13,726 nucleotides of DNA from an archaeon (GTDB lineage: Archaea; Iainarchaeota; Iainarchaeia; Iainarchaeales; Iainarchaeaceae). How positions within the stretch are numbered: position 1 is the stretch's first letter; every line of letters begins with the position of its first letter. Location of the stretch: assembly GCA_024653865.1 (NCBI GenBank), contig JANLHD010000074.1, positions 1 to 13,726 on the forward strand, in the 5' to 3' direction. This document shows positions 6,879 to 12,189 of the stretch, in pieces. Both the position numbers and the translations under genes were made by a program. The notes under the pieces are model-generated. The model worked only from the letters and a program-made list of their open reading frames with translations. It was not told the DNA's origin and searched no databases.

Positions 6879-7277
6879 TCAATAAAGCCTGGCCTGCTGC
6901 GGCCTTTCGCACAAATTCATGTACCTCGCGAGCTCGGCTTTCACGTTTTGTGAGCACACGTGGTTGTGGTGGCGAAACCCGCCGCCGTAGGTTTTTGGGA
7001 TGTGCATTAGCTCGTGAATAATCGTTTCTATTTGGTCGGAGCGTGATTGCCTGTCGAATTTTTCGGAGATGAGCTCTATCACATAGAAGCTTTTCTTGTG
7101 CCCCATTCCAAGCATTATTACCTTTCCGATGCAGTGGATTCTTGCAATAGTCCTTTTTGTTTTCGAGCCCTGGCTCTTCACAACCGAAAGCCTCTCGGGA
7201 ATGACATGCGAGTAGTTCAGGGTTCTTGCTATTTCTTTCGCGCTGGCTGTCCAGGCCTCGTCGAATTCGTACTTCAT
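6879..7277 (-). CDS. Predicted small zinc metallopeptidase (HExxH; COG4900-like)
   Basis: A 132-residue soluble protein with a zinc-protease motif HELMH at 88-92, followed by IPKTYGGGFRHH. Histidines 103, 104 and 106 are candidates for the third metal ligand. The arrangement HExxHIP...GGG..HH is that of a predicted metallopeptidase group found in archaea and some phages; substrates are not known to me. C49, C108 and C117 are present. There is no signal peptide. The ATG lies 24-31 bases after TTATAAAT-type sequence at 7301-7308 with no ribosome site, so the transcript is probably leaderless. Its stop is about 100 bases before the dismutase start. A role in protein quality control or DNA-protein crosslink repair would be speculation. 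Confidence 0.75.
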   Translation of the reverse strand: MKYEFDEAWTASAKEIARTLNYSHVIPERLSVVKSQGSKTKRTIARIHCIGKVIMLGMGHKKSFYVIELISEKFDRQSRSDQIETIIHELMHIPKTYGGGFRHHNHVCSQNVKAELARYMNLCERPQQARLY

Positions 7278-7300
7278 GTTTTATACTAATGTAAATTCTG

Positions 7301-7308
7301 TTATAAAT
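7301..7308 (-). promoter_or_regulatory. Putative TATA box of the metallopeptidase gene
   Basis: ATTTATAA on the minus strand, 24-31 bases before the ATG. This is one of the clearest TATA elements in the window and supports leaderless expression. Confidence 0.5.
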
Positions 7309-7404
7309 TGTTAGTTGCCCAAGCGCCGGCACCGGCAATGAACCCCCGAAAAACGCATAAATAGGCGAATTACAAATCCATACATTGAACAAATAATCTC
7401 AAAC

Positions 7405-7412
7405 CTTAAAAG
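7405..7412 (+). promoter_or_regulatory. Putative TATA box of the toxin-antitoxin operon
   Basis: CTTAAAAG precedes the palindrome at 7426-7441 and predicts a transcript start inside that palindrome. A second A/T element, CATAAATAG near 7354-7362, could serve an alternative start with a longer leader. Confidence 0.4.
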
Positions 7413-7425
7413 GAAAACATTAAAT

Positions 7426-7441
7426 ACTGTGTTTACACAGT
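7426..7441 (+). promoter_or_regulatory. Palindromic operator of the toxin-antitoxin operon
   Basis: ACTGTGTTTACACAGT is a perfect inverted repeat with seven-base arms and a two-base centre. It lies between the TATA-like box and the antitoxin start, over the expected transcript start. Ribbon-helix-helix antitoxins usually bind such sites and repress their own operon, so autoregulation is likely by analogy. Confidence 0.6.
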
Positions 7442-7459
7442 TATTATTGAGGTGAAAAA

Positions 7460-7690
7460 ATGCCCAATGTCACAGTTACCGTCCCAAAAGAACTCAAAAA
7501 AGAGATGGAAATCCTAGAGGAGGTCAATTGGAGTGCAGTTGCAAGGAAAGCCTTTGCAGAAAAAATTGCGCTTTTAAGAAAGATGGACAAGTTCTTGGAA
7601 ACCAGCACTTTGACAGAAGAAGATGCTGTAAAAATAGGCAAAAAGGTCAATGAGGCAATGTGGAAAAAGCATTACGGCAAGGTGAAATAA
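7460..7690 (+). CDS. Ribbon-helix-helix antitoxin (VapB-like)
   Basis: A 76-residue protein whose N-terminal 40 residues fit a ribbon-helix-helix DNA-binding domain: strand NVTVTVPKEL, helix KKEMEILEEV, then the turn NWSAVARKAF into the second helix. The C-terminal half is charged and would wrap the toxin. It is expected to neutralise the PIN protein encoded directly after it and to repress the operon through the palindrome at 7426-7441. The ATG has GAGGTGA (7449-7455) at good distance. Its stop codon abuts the toxin ATG (TAAATG), giving tight coupling. The family is inferred from pattern and context; VapB of archaeal type is the closest label. Confidence 0.8.
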   Translation: MPNVTVTVPKELKKEMEILEEVNWSAVARKAFAEKIALLRKMDKFLETSTLTEEDAVKIGKKVNEAMWKKHYGKVK

Positions 7691-8098
7691 ATGCATCTTG
7701 TTGTTGACGCCAATATTGTAATCGCTGCGCTTGTAAAGGATTCAACAACAAGAAAACTTCTGCTGTCGGAAAAATTTGAGCTTGCCGCGCCGCAATTCCT
7801 TTTCGAAGAACTTGAGAAGCACGTTTCAGAAATATCCAAAAAGGCAAAGGTCGGCAAGATAGAATTAAATAAACTAATTCTTCATATGCAAAAAACCTCT
7901 AAAATCACAATTTACGAGTCAGGCGGATTTAGGGGCCTGATGAAAGAGGCGCAGAAAATTTCACCCGATAAAAATGATTCGCAATACTTTGCCCTTGCAT
8001 TGCACCTTAATTGCCAAATCTGGAGCAATGACAAGGAAATGAAAAATCAGGATAAAGTCGGAATTTTCAACACAAAGGAAATCCTTGAATTATACTAG
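7691..8098 (+). CDS. PIN-domain ribonuclease toxin (VapC-like)
   Basis: A 135-residue PIN-domain nuclease, expected to cleave RNA with divalent metal. Acidic active-site candidates are in the usual order: D6 (VVDANIV), E39/E40 (FLFEELEKH), D96 (PDKNDSQYFALA) and D114 (WSNDKEM). All four PIN positions are present, so the toxin looks intact. The ribosome site GGTGA lies within the last codons of the antitoxin, six bases before this ATG, favouring coupled synthesis with the antitoxin. It is convergent with the HPPK gene, five bases between stop codons. Such modules act as stress or maintenance elements, and the RNA target cannot be read from sequence. Confidence 0.88.
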   Translation: MHLVVDANIVIAALVKDSTTRKLLLSEKFELAAPQFLFEELEKHVSEISKKAKVGKIELNKLILHMQKTSKITIYESGGFRGLMKEAQKISPDKNDSQYFALALHLNCQIWSNDKEMKNQDKVGIFNTKEILELY

Positions 8099-8103
8099 AA
8101 AAA

Positions 8104-8523
8104 TCATAAATTTTTTGCCCAAGAGGGGGTTTGCCCGAGCTCCTTTTCAAGCGCTGGGAGTAGTTCCTTCACTTCTTTTTTCAAAAACTCCCACTCAAAA
8201 GCCTCTTTTTTCATCACTTCAGAGTTCCATACCACAATGTCAAGATCGATGGTGCGCGGGCCTGCCTTAACTTTTGTTTTCACGCGCTTCAATTCCTTCT
8301 CTATTTCCTTTAGGCGAGCCTCCAGGCCAAAAAAATCGAGTTCGGTTTTAACGAGCATGGCGCCATTGAAAAAATCCGCCTGGTCACGGAACACAAGCGG
8401 CTTTGTGAAAACATATTTTGTTTCCGCCACGATTTCAAATTCTCGGGAGAGAATTTTGCGCGCCTTTTCCATGTTGATTTTTGGCCGAATATTTGACCCA
8501 AGTGCGATTATTGCAATGTCCAC
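8104..8523 (-). CDS. folK: 2-amino-4-hydroxy-6-hydroxymethyldihydropteridine pyrophosphokinase (HPPK)
   Basis: Transfers pyrophosphate from ATP to 6-hydroxymethyl-dihydropterin in folate synthesis. The 139-residue protein begins MDIAIIALGSN, the first strand and loop of HPPK, and carries the family signature GPRTIDLDIVVW (88-99) with its two magnesium-binding aspartates. At 139 residues it is a little short of the ~160 usual in bacteria. The start is GTG (8521-8523), four bases after the stop of the GTP cyclohydrolase gene, so the two form an operon. Most archaea make this intermediate with an unrelated enzyme (MptE), so the bacterial-type HPPK suggests transfer. A T-run (8111-8116 on the plus strand) in its 3-prime end may help end transcription of the convergent toxin gene. 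Confidence 0.92.
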   Translation of the reverse strand: MDIAIIALGSNIRPKINMEKARKILSREFEIVAETKYVFTKPLVFRDQADFFNGAMLVKTELDFFGLEARLKEIEKELKRVKTKVKAGPRTIDLDIVVWNSEVMKKEAFEWEFLKKEVKELLPALEKELGQTPSWAKNL

Positions 8524-8527
8524 AAAA

Positions 8528-9070
8528 TCACTTTATGAGGGAGAGAAATTCCCTGCGCGTGTCGGATTTTTCCAAGAAGGAGCCGCGCATTGCGCTTGAA
8601 ATGGTCTTCGAATTCACTTTCTCGACCCCGCGCACAACCATGCAGGTGTGTATTCCTTCGGCAACAACCGCAACGCCCTGCGGCTTTAGTATTTCCATTA
8701 TTGCGTCCGCGATTTCCGAGCACATGCGCTCTTGCACCTGGAGCCTGCGTGAGTACACTTCCACTATGCGCGGGAGCTTTGAGAGCCCGATTATTTTTTT
8801 GTTGGGGATGTACCCTATGTGTATTTTTCCGAAGAACGGGAGGAGATGATGCTCGCAGGTGGAAAAGAAATCAATGTCCTTTACTATGACCATGTTCGAG
8901 TCCTCAGCCTCGTAGAGCGCGTCATTCACGACCTCTTTTGGGTCCATTGAGTACCCGGAGTTTATGTACGCCCATGCCTTCACGAAGCGTTCGGGGGTTT
9001 TTTTGAGCCCCTCACGATTTGGGTCCTCGCCTATGCAGGTTAGCTGTTTTCTAACGCTTTCCTCGTCCAT
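8528..9070 (-). CDS. folE: GTP cyclohydrolase I (FolE type)
   Basis: Converts GTP to dihydroneopterin triphosphate, the first step of pterin/folate synthesis, usually as a decamer with zinc. The 180 residues contain the zinc ligands C72, H75 (TCEHHLLPF) and C143 (GIHTCMVVRGV) and catalytic-type H74 and H141, with the same spacing as in the E. coli enzyme. The C-terminal block SSAMRGSF is also canonical. The ATG at 9070 lies about 30 bases from a TTTAAA box with no ribosome site, suggesting a leaderless transcript. It is followed at once by the HPPK gene. Most archaea use a different GTP cyclohydrolase (MptA), so this points to a bacterial-type pterin route. Confidence 0.95.
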   Translation of the reverse strand: MDEESVRKQLTCIGEDPNREGLKKTPERFVKAWAYINSGYSMDPKEVVNDALYEAEDSNMVIVKDIDFFSTCEHHLLPFFGKIHIGYIPNKKIIGLSKLPRIVEVYSRRLQVQERMCSEIADAIMEILKPQGVAVVAEGIHTCMVVRGVEKVNSKTISSAMRGSFLEKSDTRREFLSLIK

Positions 9071-9095
9071 TGCAAAACTATTTGGGGTTGTAGTG

Positions 9096-9104
9096 GTTTT
9101 AAAC
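9096..9104. promoter_or_regulatory. Shared TATA-like box between divergent folE and methyltransferase genes
   Basis: GTTTTAAAC, nearly self-complementary, lies roughly midway between the ATG of folE (9070) and that of the methyltransferase (9133). It is 26-37 bases from each start. It could serve both directions; no other A/T box is visible in the 62 bases between the starts. Confidence 0.45.
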
Positions 9105-9132
9105 TTTTCATGCCTTGTTAATTCTGGTTTTA

Positions 9133-9867
9133 ATGCCGGTTCACAGGGAATTGGAACGCAGGTTTCATGATTATTTGGATATTGCTTTGGGAAAGCAATC
9201 CGTGAAAGATGTTCCTAAAGCAGAAAAGGCACGGATTGCCAAGCACGGATGGGACTCGGTGAAAGATTCGGGCGAGAAATTCAACAGAAAAATGAATTCG
9301 CCCGTAATGCGGCAATTCAGGTCGGAGGAAATCAGGGCTATTGCTGAAGAGGCAAGATTTTTGCCGGACGACAAAGTGCTTTCGCTGGGTTCGGGAACCG
9401 CACTTTTAGAGGGGTTTATCGCAAGGGAATTGGTGCCGACGGGAAAAGTAATTGGAATTGATACGAGCGATGAAATGACCAAAGCAGCCAAAAGTTTGCG
9501 GCAAAAATTAGTTGGTTCCGGCTCAAAAAATCTTTTTCTCGTTAGGGGAAATTTTGAGAAGCTTCCATTCAAAAGGCACACAATGGACAAGGTTTTAATC
9601 CTGCAATTTGCGGTCAACGGATTTGCACGCCTATCGCCAATGCTAAATCAGGCAAGGGAGGCAATAAAGAATGCTCCGTCAGCGCGGCTCATTTTAAGTG
9701 CGATTTTTACCGAAAAACAGCTTAAACGCAGGGAAGAATTTTTTGTCCAGTTGATAAACCACGGGTTCATTCCTGAGAAACAAATCACTTTAGGGAGATT
9801 CGACAATAATGAATTTGGAGTGGTGATAACAGCAAGTCCCGCCACGATTCTGGACATGCCAAGGTGA
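9133..9867 (+). CDS. Class I SAM-dependent methyltransferase
   Basis: A 244-residue Rossmann-fold methyltransferase. Motif I is VLSLGSGTA (82-90). An acidic residue that would bind the ribose of S-adenosylmethionine is D110 (GKVIGIDTS), and RGNFEKLPF (138-146) followed by MDKVLILQ gives the later strands. The N-terminal 80 residues are helical and may form a cap. The substrate is unknown. The ATG at 9133 is preferred over an in-frame TTG at 9115 because it lies about 30 bases after the TTTTAAA box. The stop overlaps the GTG of endonuclease III (GTGA), so the two genes are co-translated, although no functional link is evident. Confidence 0.85.
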   Translation: MPVHRELERRFHDYLDIALGKQSVKDVPKAEKARIAKHGWDSVKDSGEKFNRKMNSPVMRQFRSEEIRAIAEEARFLPDDKVLSLGSGTALLEGFIARELVPTGKVIGIDTSDEMTKAAKSLRQKLVGSGSKNLFLVRGNFEKLPFKRHTMDKVLILQFAVNGFARLSPMLNQAREAIKNAPSARLILSAIFTEKQLKRREEFFVQLINHGFIPEKQITLGRFDNNEFGVVITASPATILDMPR

Positions 9868-10505
9868 AGTTTTTGCTTAATCGCGAACAAAAAATCCTTT
9901 CAATCCTGAAAAAAGAGCACCCAATTCGCGGAACCGCGCTCAAATTCGATTCCACCTTCCAGCTCGCGGTCGCGGTGATTCTTTCCGCGCAGTGCACGGA
10001 TTTGCGCGTGAACAAAGTCACGAAAATCCTCTTTCAAAAATTGAAAGCCCCGAAGGATTTTGCGGGAGTGCCGCAAAAGGAGCTCGAGGCGCTCATCTAC
10101 AGCACGGGATTTTACAGGGCAAAAGCGCGCAACATCAAGGCGATGGCGCAAAAAATTGTTTCCGAACACAAGGGAAAAATGCCTTCACAAATGGATGCGC
10201 TTCTTTCGCTTCCTGGGGTTGCGCGCAAGAGTGCGAACGTGATTCTCCAGGAGGGATTCGGAAAAACGCAGGGCGTGGTTGTTGACACCCATATAAAGCG
10301 CGTGTCATTTAGGCTAGGGTTTACAACGACAACAATCAACCCAACAAAGGCGGAATGCGAACTCATGGAACTATTCCCAAAAAAAGATTGGCGCTTTGTG
10401 GGCGACACGCTCATTTGGCACGGGAGAAAAGTGTGCCACTCGCGAAAGCCCAATTGCACTGGCTGCGCCGTGAATAAATTGTGCCCGAGCGCGTTCACGT
10501 TCTAG
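9864..10505 (+). CDS. nth: Endonuclease III (DNA glycosylase/AP lyase)
   Basis: A base-excision repair enzyme that removes oxidised pyrimidines and nicks the abasic site. The 213 residues include the helix-hairpin-helix with catalytic lysine (LPGVARKSANVIL), the catalytic aspartate in VVDTHIKRVS, and a C-terminal [4Fe-4S] motif C-x6-C-x2-C-x5-C (VCHSRKPNCTGCAVNKLC). Length matches E. coli Nth. The start is GTG overlapping the methyltransferase stop by four bases. No clear ribosome site is seen, so coupling is likely, and the reading MKFLLNREQKIL aligns with the family start. The end meets a convergent small gene, overlapping by 11 bases. The Fe-S cluster makes it a possible client of the Fe-S operon at 12190. 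Confidence 0.95.
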   Translation: MKFLLNREQKILSILKKEHPIRGTALKFDSTFQLAVAVILSAQCTDLRVNKVTKILFQKLKAPKDFAGVPQKELEALIYSTGFYRAKARNIKAMAQKIVSEHKGKMPSQMDALLSLPGVARKSANVILQEGFGKTQGVVVDTHIKRVSFRLGFTTTTINPTKAECELMELFPKKDWRFVGDTLIWHGRKVCHSRKPNCTGCAVNKLCPSAFTF

Positions 10506-10839
10506 CTTCTTTTGAGACGCGCCCGAATTCGCGTTCGAGACCACTTGCCTGCAATTGCAAATAGTGGTATACTTCGTTCGCGCCCTGCTTTCGCGCGAAA
10601 TAAGAGAGCCTGTTGTAGTAATCCATGAGCGAGCCCAGGTATTCGAGCTGTGCGGCTTTTTCGTGCGGATTTTTTTCAAAAGTATTTTCTTTTTTTGTTG
10701 CTGCCTCTAAGAGCCTCTGGCCCATGGGGCTTTTTTTGAACGCGCCCTCTATTTCCAAGAAATGTGATTTTAAGGAGCCCATTCTTGCCGGATTTACTTT
10801 TGGTTCTATCGCAAACTTGGCAATCTTTCTTGCTGGCAT
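10495..10839 (-). CDS. Hypothetical small helical protein
   Basis: I do not recognise this 114-residue basic protein. It is helix-rich and cysteine-free, with a long charged central part and no membrane segment. An upstream TTG at 10887 would add 16 residues. I chose the ATG at 10839 (MPARKIAKF) because the A/T box TTTTTATTT (10861-10869) lies 22-30 bases ahead, the leaderless spacing seen elsewhere. The 3-prime end overlaps endonuclease III by 11 bases on the opposite strand. Coding status is moderately supported by length, promoter spacing and the lack of a competing gene. Confidence 0.6.
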   Translation of the reverse strand: MPARKIAKFAIEPKVNPARMGSLKSHFLEIEGAFKKSPMGQRLLEAATKKENTFEKNPHEKAAQLEYLGSLMDYYNRLSYFARKQGANEVYHYLQLQASGLEREFGRVSKEART

Positions 10840-10860
10840 GAAAACAGTATGCTTTTGGGG

Positions 10861-10869
10861 AAATAAAAA
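10861..10869 (-). promoter_or_regulatory. Putative TATA box of the small helical protein gene
   Basis: TTTTTATTT on the minus strand, 22-30 bases before the ATG at 10839. Spacing fits a leaderless archaeal start. Confidence 0.35.
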
Positions 10870-10902
10870 TCCACTCTTTCGCCGCAAACCTTCCCCGAAT
10901 GG

Positions 10903-10910
10903 ATTAAATA
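10903..10910 (+). promoter_or_regulatory. Putative TATA box of the GGDEF-like gene
   Basis: ATTAAATA lies 24-31 bases before the ATG at 10934, with no ribosome site between. This decides the start against a much longer in-frame extension that would run through the divergent gene. Confidence 0.5.
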
Positions 10911-10933
10911 CACCTAAATTGAATATCTGTTAT

Positions 10934-12082
10934 ATGGTGCGAAAGGTTGCAAGGCCGGATTTTAGCGGAATCAAAACTGATTTGGCTCGCGTTAAGGGTA
11001 ACATCCCCATGCACAGAAGCCCTCTGGTTATTGCAAAGGGAGTTCAGAGATTAAGGGAAAAAGGAAGGCTTATGCTCGAACAAGAACTTGCAGAGCAAAG
11101 ATACATGATTGAAGCAAGAAGTGAGTATAATGCCGCGCTTTTGGCAAGGGCGGAAGTGACTATTTCCGCCATGCTGGCAAAAGGCCAAGTGAAACCAGAA
11201 GAAGTAGCGAAGGTTTTTGCCGAAATTTTAAGAAGCTTGGCTCCTGTTGATGCACAGATAGCCGCAAAAGTATCCCGACAAGTTTCACTTGTAAAAAAAA
11301 GGGCGCTGTTGCTAGAGCCAAGGACAAAAATGCTTGCCAGGATGGCTTTGAATGACTCTTTTTTCACCGCGCTTTACAATCATGACATTTTTTCGAATAA
11401 TGTCCTTCGCAGGCTGCAGGACAAAAGGTCATATCCTGTTCAGACCATTGCCATGATTGATATTGACAACCTAAAAAAATTCAATGCAAGGTTCAATCAC
11501 ATAAGGGGTGGTTCAGTATTGCTTGGGGCATACGCCCACGCGGCTGAGGAGATTTGCAATAAATATGGGGGAGTTGCCGTGCTCAGCCCAATTGCGGATG
11601 TGGAAGGCGTAAAAAGAAGGCTTTCCGATGAAGCATATCTGGATAGATTGCAACAGAAGGGTACGCCAATTGTTGCGAGGTATGGCTCCGACGAATTTAC
11701 GTTCCATTTCAATCTTCCATCAGATAAGGTTTATGCCATTATGCAGGAATTTTATGGAATTGCCACCAAGAATCTGCTTACAGGCCCACTAGCCAACGAG
11801 ATAAAAAAAAGCAGGGGGCAAAAGGTTTTCGGAAAAGCGTATCGTGGCACTGCAACCGGTGCGGTTGTCCAGGTGGATTTTGGGTTCCATGAACAAAATG
11901 GCCACAATGTCGATACCATCCGATCCACGGTGATGAACAGGGTGAGTACCGCCATGCTTGACATGAAAGACCAGAGAAAGCGCGGCAAATTAGTGGAGGT
12001 AAAAGATGACCTCACAATTGACCAAATAAAGCGCCACCGGGGCTTTTTGGGAACGATAAAGCATTGGCTCTCATTCAAGTAA
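10934..12082 (+). CDS. GGDEF-like domain protein with degenerate active site
   Basis: A 382-residue protein with a C-terminal half resembling a diguanylate cyclase domain. In order: DSFFTALYNHDIF (141-153) matches the D-LTGL-NR entry motif. AMIDIDNLKKFN (173-184) holds the metal aspartates and N184. RYGSDEF (249-255) replaces RYGGDEF. ATGAVVQVDFG (307-317) and DMKDQRKRGK (343-352) match the closing strand and helix. The ND-x-x-GH-x-x-GD run reads NARFNHIRGG, so the usual guanine-contact aspartate is glycine. No RxxD inhibitory site precedes GSDEF, and about 40 extra residues lie between helix and hairpin. The first 140 residues are helical, possibly coiled coil, without membrane segments. It may be a receptor or altered nucleotidyl cyclase. 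A T-run follows the stop. Confidence 0.82.
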   Translation: MVRKVARPDFSGIKTDLARVKGNIPMHRSPLVIAKGVQRLREKGRLMLEQELAEQRYMIEARSEYNAALLARAEVTISAMLAKGQVKPEEVAKVFAEILRSLAPVDAQIAAKVSRQVSLVKKRALLLEPRTKMLARMALNDSFFTALYNHDIFSNNVLRRLQDKRSYPVQTIAMIDIDNLKKFNARFNHIRGGSVLLGAYAHAAEEICNKYGGVAVLSPIADVEGVKRRLSDEAYLDRLQQKGTPIVARYGSDEFTFHFNLPSDKVYAIMQEFYGIATKNLLTGPLANEIKKSRGQKVFGKAYRGTATGAVVQVDFGFHEQNGHNVDTIRSTVMNRVSTAMLDMKDQRKRGKLVEVKDDLTIDQIKRHRGFLGTIKHWLSFK

Positions 12083-12088
12083 AAATCC

Positions 12089-12095
12089 TTTTTTT
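12089..12095 (+). terminator. Oligo-T terminator after the GGDEF-like gene
   Basis: Seven consecutive T begin six bases after the stop codon, upstream of the Fe-S operon promoter. Oligo-T tracts are sufficient for termination by archaeal RNA polymerase. No strong hairpin precedes it. Confidence 0.5.
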
Positions 12096-12118
12096 GCCCA
12101 AGCCGGCCCAATGGCAAC

Positions 12119-12128
12119 CTTTAAAAAA
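12119..12128 (+). promoter_or_regulatory. Putative TATA box of the Fe-S operon
   Basis: CTTTAAAAAA ends two bases before the palindrome at 12130-12143. It predicts a transcript start near 12148-12152 and a leader of about 40 bases, long for this window. Confidence 0.5.
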
Positions 12129-12129
12129 G

Positions 12130-12143
12130 TTAACGATTGTTAA
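12130..12143 (+). promoter_or_regulatory. Palindromic operator in the Fe-S operon promoter
   Basis: TTAACGATTGTTAA, an inverted repeat TTAAC/GTTAA, lies between the TATA box and the expected transcript start. It matches the site in the superoxide dismutase promoter (6799-6812) at 13 of 14 bases, and both are followed by TA on the plus strand. A redox- or metal-responsive repressor is the likely binder by context only. Confidence 0.6.
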
Positions 12144-12152
12144 TAGGTATAT

Positions 12153-12178
12153 TCCAATTAGGAACAATTAGAATTGGA
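12153..12178 (+). promoter_or_regulatory. Leader inverted repeat overlapping the ribosome site
   Basis: TCCAATT (12153-12159) can pair with AATTGGA (12172-12178) across a 12-base loop. The right arm overlaps the GGAGG ribosome site at 12176-12180 of the Fe-S carrier gene. The stem is A/T-rich and probably weak, so a regulatory effect on translation is only possible. Confidence 0.3.
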
Positions 12179-12189
12179 GGGTTATTTTT

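Noticed and set aside
6871..7392. 173-residue minus-strand reading frame across the metallopeptidase and its upstream DNA
   Set aside because: It shadows the metallopeptidase in another frame, crosses its promoter, and shows no family motif, whereas the accepted frame has HELMH.
9115..9132. TTG start adding six residues to the methyltransferase
   Set aside because: It lies too close to the TTTTAAA promoter box to be within the transcript; the ATG at 9133 has the right spacing.
10625..10933. In-frame 103-residue extension ahead of the GGDEF-like protein
   Set aside because: It would overlap the divergent small gene, has hydrophobic, non-homologous content, and starts far upstream of the well-placed TATA box at 10903-10910; the ATG at 10934 fits leaderless spacing.
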